Assembly: GCA_963920635.1 (NCBI GenBank)
Contig: OY987298.1
Span: forward strand, 55,903,949 to 55,967,948
Direction of reading: 5' to 3'
Origin: Pseudeuparius sepicola
Taxonomy: Eukaryota > Arthropoda > Insecta > Coleoptera > Anthribidae
Length of the DNA: 64,000 nt
Shown here: positions 56,340 to 64,000 of the stretch, piece after piece
Numbering within the stretch: the first letter of the stretch is position 1
Layout of the letters: each line of letters begins with the position of its first letter
Position numbers and translations under genes: made by a program
The notes under the pieces: model-generated
What the model was told of the DNA's origin: nothing
Databases searched by the model: none
The model's input: only the letters and a program-made list of their open reading frames with translations

Positions 56340-57680
56340 TTCATCCATCTTCTCATGGTACGGAGCCAACCTGACGATATTTACTATCTTCATCTTTGCT
56401 GTTGGGCTACGTCTTATACGATAAAAGACATCATCTTGTTCACGACGATGTATGGTCCTTCCCAACTTCTATCGAATTTCGGAGCCCGACCTTTTGTTCG
56501 CTTGGGATTGTATAACCACACTTTGTCACCCATATTAAATTCACTTCTGGCGAACGTCTTCATGAATCAACTGGAGACGCTCTCTCAGGTGACTCATGTA
56601 GTCATCAGTAGATTCTGGATTTTCTGGTCGGCCGGTTATGATGTCGATAGGGAGCCTTAGATTGTCTCCGAAAATAATCTTAGCTGGAGCCTTTCTTGCC
56701 GCTTTATGAACAGCGGAACGGTAGGACAATAGAAAAGGTGGTATGCATGTGTCCCAATTACTTTGTTTCTGATTCACTACCATCTTCAGGTATGTTTCTA
56801 AAGTCTTATTGAACCGTTCCACCATACCATCAGACTGGCGGTGCAGGGGTGTTGTTCTTAACTTGGAAATCCCTAGGAGGCGGTAGAAATTTTGGAATAC
56901 CTCCGACTCAAAATTGCGGCCCTGATCAGAGTGTAGTTCTCTTGGGACACCAAAACGACATATCCAAATTTTGGAACAGGACCTCTGCGACTGTGGTGGC
57001 CTCTTGGTTGGGGATTGGATAAACTTCTGGCCATTTGCTGAAGTAGTCCATACGATTAAGATATAACGGTTGCCAGATTCGCTGGTTGGGAATGGTCCCG
57101 CTACGTCGATGGCAATCCTTTCAAAAGGAGCTCCGACCAGGTATTGCATCATTTTACCCCTGTTCCTAGTTTTTGGTCCCTTCGCCGAAGCACATTCTTC
57201 ACACCGGCGGCACCACTCTTCGACATCTTCCCGAGAGTAAAACCTCTCTAACTTTATTCAAGGTCTTACTAATGCCAAAGTGTCCACCTCCAACGCCTTC
57301 GTGCACGGCTTTCAGGACCTCCGACACTCTCTTCTTGGGAAGTACTGTCAGAAATAGCTTTTCTTTTCCATCTGGACTTTCCCAAACTCTCTTTAGTACA
57401 CCATCTTTAATTACTAACGAGTCCCATTGTGCCCAGTATGCCTTCAACTCTGGTGATTTGTCCGAAACATCTTTCCATTCAGGTTTGGGTATGTCTTAAT
57501 TTTAGGTCAAATATTATACCGAATATGGGATCTTCGCTTTGCTCTCTGGCGATGACTTCCGATCCCAATTTTCAGGTCCACGGACAGTAGTTCGTTTACA
57601 TAAAATTAGGTCCGGGTTTTCTCTTAATTCCTGTCGACTACAGTTATGACAGTCTTCATTGCAGGGTCTTCTTGACAATG
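56340..57680 (-). pseudogene. gypsy integrase and C-terminal end
   Basis: 57199-57447 carries the worn zinc region (HEGVGGGHFGISKTL). 56541-57152 carries the catalytic core: PFERIAIDVAGPFPTSESGN (first D), ELHSDQGRNFES (second D) and LHRQSDGMVERFNKTLETYL (E). Within it about 25 residues (near 56960-57080) are read out of frame, flanked by two compensating shifts. Downstream, MGDKVWLYNPKRTKGRAPKF and WEGPYIV (about 56440-56540) form the GPY/F-type end. A lysine- and arginine-rich spacer lies between RNase H and the zinc region with stops near 57500. Confidence 0.85.
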
Positions 57681-57682
57681 CA

Positions 57683-58991
57683 TCATCGGTTGTCCCCTTT
57701 GCGGTGTTCCACTTTGAAGTCATATTCCTGCAGCCTTTGAAGCCACCTTGCCACTTGTCCTTCTAAGCTCTTGAACTGGAATAGCCATTTTAGTGATGCG
57801 TGATCTGTTCTTAATATGAAAGGTTGGCCATATAAATATTTGTGGAAATGTTCAACGGCCTTGACCACTGCTAGCAGTTCCCTTCTCGTCACGCAGTAGT
57901 TTCTCTCTGGCTTTGACAGAGTTTTACTGAAGTAGGCAATAACTTTTTCTTGCCCTTCTTGCTCCTGGGACAGCACTGCTCCAACACCAAAGTTGCTGGC
58001 ATCTGTCTCCAGGATGAATGTCTTTCCAGGAACGGGAAAGATCAAAATTGGCGAAGGTCTGAAATGCTTCTTCACAATCTGAGGTCCACATATAATCGAT
58101 CCCATCCTCTGTGAGCCAGCGACCTGGCTATGTGTGCCAAGTTTAGGACGAATCTCCTGTAATAAGTGCACAGGCCCAGAAAGCTCCTTAGTTTATGTTT
58201 ATCTTTCGGTTGCAGCCATTTTTCAATAGTCTCTATCCTTTCTGGGTCTGTTTTAACTCCTTGCTCTGAAATTACATGCCCCAAATATCTAATTTCCATC
58301 TTGAAGAAACAGCATTTCTTTGAGCTTAGTTTTAAGTTAGCTTCTCGTAACTTCTGGAATACCTCTCGGACATTCTTCAAGTGCTCTTCAAATGTTCTTC
58401 CCAAAATAATGACATCATCCAGATATACTAGACAGGTTTTCCATGCCATGCCTCTTAGCACAGACTCCAAGAGCCTCTCAAAGGTAGCTGGTGCATTACA
58501 GAGGCCAAATGGCATCACATTAAATTGTCATAAACCTGTACCAGTAGAAAATGCAGTTTTCTCTTTATCTTGAGTGTGCATTTCGACTTGCCAGTACCCA
58601 CTCTTCAAGTCCAACGTGGAAAACCATTTAGAACCAGATAGAGTGTCTAAAGTGTCATCTATTCTGGGTAGAGGGTAGCTGTCCTTCTTGGTGACGTCAT
58701 TTAACCGTCGATAGTTTACACAGAACCTCATAGAACCACTAGGACAACTGGAGAAGTCCATGGGCTCTGTGACGGTTCAATGATTCTCTGTTGTTCCATT
58801 TCCTTCATCATAGCTGAGACCTCTTCTTGCTTAGCAAGGGGTATCCTTCGAGGAGCCTGTTTGATCGGAGGGCTATTACCATTATTTATCCTGGGCTGTA
58901 CTAAAATTTTCCTTCCAAAATCGCATTCAGACGTAGCAAACACATCACGATTTTCTTCAATCAGTTTTCGCAGTTGGTACTTCTGCTTCAT
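57683..58991 (-). pseudogene. gypsy reverse transcriptase and RNase H
   Basis: In order: [20 protein letters not shown] with [10 protein letters not shown] (58728-58991), [20 protein letters not shown] with [15 protein letters not shown] (58528-58761), MMPFGLCNAPATFERLLE with LVYLDDVIILG (catalytic YLDD) and IRYLGHVIS (58072-58518), and the RNase H block FILETDASNFGVGAVLSQ, RELLAVVKAVEHFHKYL and LRTDHASLKWL (57683-58171). A stop at about 58528 replaces a probable tryptophan and several frame changes separate the blocks. Inactive. Confidence 0.9.
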
Positions 58992-58993
58992 TG

Positions 58994-59846
58994 TTAAGTA
59001 AGCAGTGGCTTCTTTACCACCTTCTTCAGGCTCTCTGGTAGGGGCTGTGGAACTTGTTGTGGTGCAACCTGATTTCTCATAACTGCCTGAACTTCATGAC
59101 ATATCCCAATCTTTTCGCCTTTGCTCAAATTTTGATCATAGTTCTTCAGGTTAGCACTACGCACAAATATTACTCGCCCTCTTTTGGTTGTCAGCGTCTT
59201 TGCAGGGTATATACCTCTTTTATACAGTCCGCATTCTTCTTCGGGTTCCACAATAATTGTCTCGCCATTCAGTCCATCATAGGTGGCCTTGATAACTTTT
59301 TCTGAATTAGCCGGAACCGTGGTATCTTCATAAGCAGTCACAGTTCGGGTAGTGTTACCAGCCTTGTTAGGACGTGTAATCAGAATCTCTTTTGTCTTTG
59401 TCCTCAAAATCCTCTCGTGAACTTCTATCTTGAACCGCTGTTCACGCATGACATCCAGTCCTAGTATGACTTCGTCGGTTATTTCGGCCACAAGGACTCT
59501 GTGCTTGAACTTATTAGAGTCTATGGTTATAAAAGCGTCGTGCTCTCCTATAACTGGAATTTCTTCACCATTTGCCAATTCCACGATGGTGGTGTTGCAA
59601 TCCTGCAGTGGGCTATGATGTTCGGCCTCACGATGGTCTGACCATAGAACCAGTGTCCACCACAATGTCACACTCCCGGCCGCAGATCTTTCCTGGTATT
59701 ACCAAGCTGTCTCCTGAATTCGGCAGCCGGTTAACTTTTATCCTAATAGGCGGGGCTTGGTAGCACCTAGCCAGCTTTCGCCCCTCAAAGCTGAGTTCGT
59801 AGCACATGAAAGGATGTTCTGGATATCCCATACAGAAAAAAAACAA
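58994..59846 (-). pseudogene. gypsy aspartic protease region
   Basis: The first frame (59628-59846) ends CDIVVDTGSMVRPS, carrying the catalytic DTG. A frameshift there leads to the second frame (58994-59671) with ELANGEEIPVIGEHDA, VILGLDVMREQRFKIEV and a linker rich in TVPANSEKVIKA-type sequence. Retroviral-type proteases mature the polyprotein. The ILGLDVM motif is the usual second conserved block of gypsy proteases. Confidence 0.8.
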
Positions 59847-60058
59847 GATTACAACTCAAAAATCCCGCCTTAAATCTAAATACGTATGAAATATAATAAA
59901 AAGTACCTAACATCTACAACAAAAGCAAGTCAGGCAGGAAAAACTACCTATATTTTGCTATTCTGCATAATGGGGCTAAAAACACTCTCTTAACACTCTT
60001 GACTCGTATTATCCAAAATCGTTCACACTAGTTAACTAAAAACAATTTTTACTTTTCA

Positions 60059-60143
60059 GTGGACAGTGTACCACAAGGCAGCGTTTTGGACCCTTTAATT
60101 TTCCTTTTGCATTGTAATAACATTAAAGGAAATACTTCTATCT
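60059..60143 (+). pseudogene. non-LTR RT fragment, left part
   Basis: The plus strand reads VDSVPQGSVLDPLIFLLHCN from 60059, the RT palm motif of a CR1/jockey-type enzyme. It stops at 60143-60144, the TA where the palindromic element inserted. The likely continuation is at 61.6-62.0 kb. Confidence 0.6.
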
Positions 60144-60144
60144 A

Positions 60145-61358
60145 CGGTGTGTCCGCGTTTGCTTGTGAAGAATTCTGCTACATATCTCGAAATATATTAA
60201 AAGGATTTTAATAGACTCGGTTTTTAATAAAAGCCGAGAAAAATGTTGCATTATATATTTTTTGGATTTACCTAAGGGAAGATATCTCACAGACACTACT
60301 ATTTCGATTTGGTGATTATTCCATGGCTGGCTGTGATTTTTTTAAATGACTAATTTTCAGACCGTTTATTAGGCGTTATTTCTAGACTAAAATGGATAGT
60401 GTCATCGAATTTTCCATAGCTCAAAACCTTTAGTACAAAATATTATTACAAAATAAGTTATACAAAGTGGGGTCGAAATTAAAAAAAAAAATGTTTTTCC
60501 AGAGCACCCTGCATAAACCACGGGGCACAGCTTGGTGATCTTTTTATGCAAATCGATTAAGCTTTGCCTAATATATTAATGCACATAGTACAGCTAGTCT
60601 AGCTTATACAGGGTGTTCGTAAAAAAATCAAATTTGACAAAAAAATCATTTATTAAAAAAATTAAACAAAGAAAAAAATGATTTTACATTAGCACCGTAG
60701 GTAACTGTCAAATATGTCCACCCTGCCACTTTTGTTTTCATGGCATTAATGGCACACCTGATTTGATTGATATGTTCAAACGTGATGAATAAAGTATAAT
60801 AACTAAGGATGGATTATGAAGCCTCCAATTGTAAGGAAATGTTAAAATGAAGTATGTTTTTCAAAGGGGGACTGACATAATGCAGTTGAATCCTGAATTT
60901 TGTCTTTAAATATTTTTTTAATACAGATTTTTTCGTAATTTTTATTTTTTTTTAAACACCCTGCATGAGCTAGACTGGCTATATTACGTACAACAACACC
61001 TGAGGCAAAGCTTAATCGATTTGAAAAAAAAAAGATCACTAACCCGTGGTTTATACAGGGTACTCTGAAAAATCAGATTGTTTGAACTTTGACCCCACTT
61101 TGTGAACTTAGAGCTATGGCGAATTCGACGGAACCATCCATTTTATTCTTAAAAGAGTGCCTAATATGGTATTCTGAAAATTGGTCATTTAAAGAAAATC
61201 ACTGCTAGCCATGGAATAATCACCCAATCGAAATAGTAATGTCTGTGAGAAAACTTCCCTTGGGTGAATCTTAAAAATATATACATAATGCCGACTTTTA
61301 CTAGGCCCTTTATTCATAGACTTCTATAGAGTATTCACAAGCAAACGCGGACACACTG
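60145..61358. repeat. 1.2-kb TA-flanked palindromic element
   Basis: CGGTGTGTCCGCGTTTGCTT (60145) is mirrored by AAGCAAACGCGGACACACTG (ending 61358), with TA on both sides (60143-60144 and 61359-61360). Further mirrored pairs reach inward: TTCCATGGCTGGCTGTGAT against TCACTGCTAGCCATGGAA and CCACGGGGCACAGC against CCCGTGGTTTATA. The inner 0.55 kb matches the repeat at 21.84-22.43 kb, which may therefore be a truncated copy. No open frame. Confidence 0.75.
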
Positions 61359-61639
61359 TATATACCTACTCGCAATTGCTCTTTTTCAGACTACCTCCCA
61401 ATTATCGCTGTATATAGAAATCAGCAATATAGGTATGGATCAAGGTCAAAAACTCCAGTATAACTTAAAAACTGTTTCTATTTTTCTCTTTTACATAAAA
61501 CGAGAAATGATTGAGGAAAAAACGCAAAGAATGCAATTTCACCCTTATGCGCAAACTACACATCCAGCCCATTGATTAAAATAAATGGGCCACTTTCTGC
61601 CCAACAGGTTACCCAGTGTAAAATAATTCTTGGTGACCT

Positions 61640-61965
61640 CAAAATAATTCTTGGTGATCTTGGTGATTTATCTGTGGATCTGTCTCTCTCTATTGGTATG
61701 AACGCGTGCCATGCACCTGCAAAAAATGTTGCTACATCGTACTATTTTGCATTGAACCGACTCCAGGCCATTGCGTCAAAGAAAACCGCAAAAATATTTT
61801 TACATTCTTATTTTGAATTAGTGTTGTGGTGCTGTTGTTTGCTGGGGAAGCTCCCTCGGAAAATCGGGATTCTAGACTGCAAAACAGATCCATACGCTAT
61901 ATAACTTTCGTCGGAGAATAACTTTTCGATGTATTTATAATTTTGATATGGTGAAGTCGAGAAAA
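61640..61965 (+). pseudogene. non-LTR RT fragment, C-terminal part
   Basis: The frame 61572-61904 includes VATSYYFALNRLQAIASKKT and AKIFLHSYFELVLW, the RT thumb region of CR1/jockey-like elements. The +1 frame continues with VCWGSSLGKSGF and IHTLYNFRRRITF to about 61960. Same strand and same kind of enzyme as 60059-60143, so the two may be halves of one element separated by the palindromic insertion plus decayed sequence. Confidence 0.65.
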
Positions 61966-62052
61966 ATAAAGGCATCAAACACACAAAATTCTTTTCATGA
62001 TTATGACACAAGGCACACAGAATGACCCTGTATGAATTAAAGCCCTATTTTA

Positions 62053-62976
62053 CAGGGCGAGTCTGAAATAACTGGCATCCTTTTTTTGGGTAAGAGAGAT
62101 GGTCATTCTGAACAACTTTTCTTAATATTTTTTTTTCCTATCGCCGACATTTTTCTCTAATTTACCCACCTAAAATGCCCCCTCTATGAAGACACGGCAC
62201 TGACGCCAAACGGACAATCGTTTTCATTTTGATTGGAAGAAGAAGAAGTGCCCCGGTTGTACCGGTTGCCCGAGTATTTGACAGTTCTGTTTTCGGTGTT
62301 TATCATTATCCTGTTTTGTTGGCCATGTCTTCGATTTATTATTTCAATTTTAAGAAAATAAAACGAAATACACGCGTTAACAAATCATGCCGTCGGGTCG
62401 TGCCTTCGGATTGTTCGGAATTAACTTTTGTTGTGATTTGCTAGTTTTGTGCGAGGTGTTGTGTATTGGAAATACGCCCGATCGGCGTTCTCTGTTATGT
62501 TCTTGTTCTACGGGAATGGAATAAATAATGTAAGTAAACTAGTAGTTAATAGCTAATAACAATAAATTATGGTCATTCTTGTTATTGTTCGAATTTTTGA
62601 AGGTTATGCGACATTTCAATTTTTTCCGTTGCTGATGCTATGAGATTTTCCTTTCTTGCGACTGCAATAGTACTGTATTGTTGTTAAAAAGGGTTTATTT
62701 TACGATTATTTTTAAAATTTACCAACATTTATTTCATACACAGCGGATAGAATAGCGTAAACTCGGTCTCAAAAGACATAGGTACTAGTTGATGATTTAC
62801 AATTTTCTACTCGGTTGTTGGCAGGGCGCCAGTGCCGTGTTTTCTAGAGGGGGGATTTTGAGGGGATGAATTATAGAAAAATCTTGGCGCTAGGAAAAAA
62901 ATTATTAAGAAAAGTGGTTCGGAATGACCATCTCTATTACCCAAAAAAGGATGCCAGTTATTTCAGACTCACCCTG
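62053..62976. repeat. 0.92-kb TA-flanked inverted-repeat element with unique core
   Basis: CAGGGCGAGTCTGAAATAAC (62053) is mirrored by GTTATTTCAGACTCACCCTG-type sequence ending at 62976, with TA at 62051-62052 and 62977-62978. The arms are about 165 bp and end at GGCACTGACGCC/GGGCGCCAGTGCC. The core (about 62215-62820) is not palindromic, is GC-richer, and includes an exon-like stretch ending AATAATGTAAGTAAAC (near 62525-62540). No protein domain is seen. Confidence 0.7.
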
Positions 62977-62978
62977 TA

Positions 62979-64000
62979 TAGGAATTGTGTTGTATACATT
63001 TTTGATTTTGATTTGTTTATGTAAATTTATTATTTATTGTGCTTTTATTTCCTTTATGACATGTCCTATGTCCTCTACTGGTATACTTGTATGTATATGC
63101 ATACATATTATAAACACAAATATCTAATTCTTCACTAATCGGTCAATTTCGAATTTGTATGATCTGCACTTGTTGACGCCCTCTATATGAACTCCCGCAT
63201 TGTTGGTGACAAAACAGAGATGATACAATTTTAACAAACGAGGACGATGGTAGATGTATCAAGAAATGTTCGTTGATACCATTCCTTAGTTCGTAGCAAT
63301 GCGCCGAAGTGATCGAATTTGCGATCTGAAATTGGATTTCGTATGAACCGAAAGATACCCACCTAGAATTACCCGAGATTCAAATGCATAAAATCGCTCT
63401 TCTCGCCGCTGTGCGGCATTCGTGATTCGGTGCATGTTCCCCTCCGATTTTCCGGCCTCGTGCTCGATATAGCGCAGGCACGGACCCCGACGTTGGAAAC
63501 CCGACTTCTTTCCCCCGGTTCCGGTTCGAGATGTCATTTGCATACCTCCGGCGCGCCCTCCTTTTTGCCGTTGCCACTAGAGGTAAAGTGGGCAAGTATA
63601 GTGCAGCCGGCAGGGGCACAGTTGGAAGTTCATGTATATAGTTTACGGGAACCTTAAAACGCGGTTTTCCAGATCTTTTCGGTTATTTTCAATATTAATT
63701 CATAATCAGTATAAAGACAGGGTTGCCCTCTGCACCATTACGGAAAGCGGAAAGATATACGCCCACGCGCAGGTTATTGTGTCTTTTACTAATTGCCATA
63801 TACACTCACTGGGATTACTACAGTTTTCTAGAGTTTCCTGTAGCACTTGAGCGAGCATGTTGCTTTTTGATAGTCACTTGTCACTATTGGGCGCTGCGTT
63901 TACGTTGCACATTGCCACAACCTTCTCAAGCCCTGTGCAAACATGTGGCAACGATGCAGCGGGACAATTCAACGGGTCTGTGTACTATAGAGCAGTCTGC
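62979..64000. other. gene-free end with GC-richer patch
   Basis: 63280-63660 is GC-richer, with overlapping open frames on both strands lacking domains. The words AGATGTCATTTGCATAC (about 63530) are shared with 31086-31102 (AGATGTCGTTTGCATAC). It could be a promoter region or an element end. Confidence 0.35.

Larger units (their letters stand above)
56340..59846 (-). mobile_element. Ty3/gypsy pol remnant without LTRs
   Basis: A minus-strand pol region runs from an aspartic protease (59.8-59.0 kb) through RT, RNase H and integrase to a short chromatin-end domain near 56340-56530. This PR-RT-RH-IN order defines Ty3/gypsy. I found no LTR on either side and no gag, so both ends are truncated or too diverged. 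At least five frameshifts and two stops are present. Confidence 0.85.

Noticed and set aside
56334..60000. Plus-strand frames across the gypsy region
   Set aside because: They are antisense readings of the minus-strand pol.
56000..60200. LTRs flanking the gypsy pol
   Set aside because: Comparing the sequence outside both ends by eye gave no direct repeat.
1..64000. CRISPR arrays, operons or prokaryotic defence genes
   Set aside because: No regularly spaced short repeats and all proteins are eukaryotic transposon types.

Overview
This window is from an animal nuclear genome, most likely an insect. It is AT-rich throughout and built almost entirely of transposable-element remnants. The types present are those common in insects: a BEL/Pao and a Ty3/gypsy LTR retrotransposon, jockey/CR1-like non-LTR fragments, Penelope-like elements, a Tc1/mariner element, hAT-, P(THAP)- and Harbinger-like non-autonomous elements, and a tRNA-derived SINE. 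I cannot fix the order from sequence alone. I found no convincing host protein-coding gene, no canonical tRNA or rRNA gene and no prokaryotic-style operon. Gene-free stretches are described as such.

Layout. 1-2.8 kb: a decayed Penelope-like element (RT plus GIY-YIG) ending in a hammerhead-like motif. 3-9 kb: AT-rich inverted-repeat elements, two copies of a repeat carrying a tRNA-like cloverleaf, a TA-flanked palindrome and a minus-strand non-LTR RT remnant. 9-16.4 kb: mostly featureless. 16.8-18.8 kb: a nearly pristine Tc1/mariner-type transposon with an intact transposase and about 368-bp terminal inverted repeats. 18.9-21.8 kb: an RNase H fragment, a degenerate tandem repeat and a 5'-truncated non-LTR element with a target-site duplication. 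24.9-26.9 kb: a hAT-like element with a perfect 8-bp duplication and a nested palindrome. 27.7-29.8 kb: a 0.6-kb palindrome and a Harbinger-like element with an internal tandem duplication. 33.7-37.3 kb: another non-LTR remnant and a Penelope-like remnant bounded by inverted repeats. 37.7-42.9 kb: two large palindromes, a tRNA-like repeat split by a THAP-bearing element, and a GIY-YIG scrap. 43.4-44.4 kb: a SINE and the 3' end of a non-LTR element. 45.0-51.6 kb: a complete-length but mutated BEL/Pao element with both LTRs. 51.9-54.4 kb: a large inverted-repeat pair and an inverted dimer of the tRNA-like repeat. 56.3-59.8 kb: a degraded minus-strand gypsy pol. 60.1-63.0 kb: a non-LTR RT interrupted by a 1.2-kb palindromic element, then another TA-flanked inverted-repeat element. 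63.3-63.7 kb: a GC-richer stretch.

The elements do not form a pathway; the window records successive nested insertions. Only the mariner transposase reads as intact. The points most worth a second look are the tRNA-like-cloverleaf repeat family (monomers and inverted dimers), the P/THAP insertion precisely splitting one copy, the long-TIR mariner, and the unusual density of 0.6-1.2-kb palindromes that could yield hairpin RNAs if transcribed. All coordinates and counts were made by eye.
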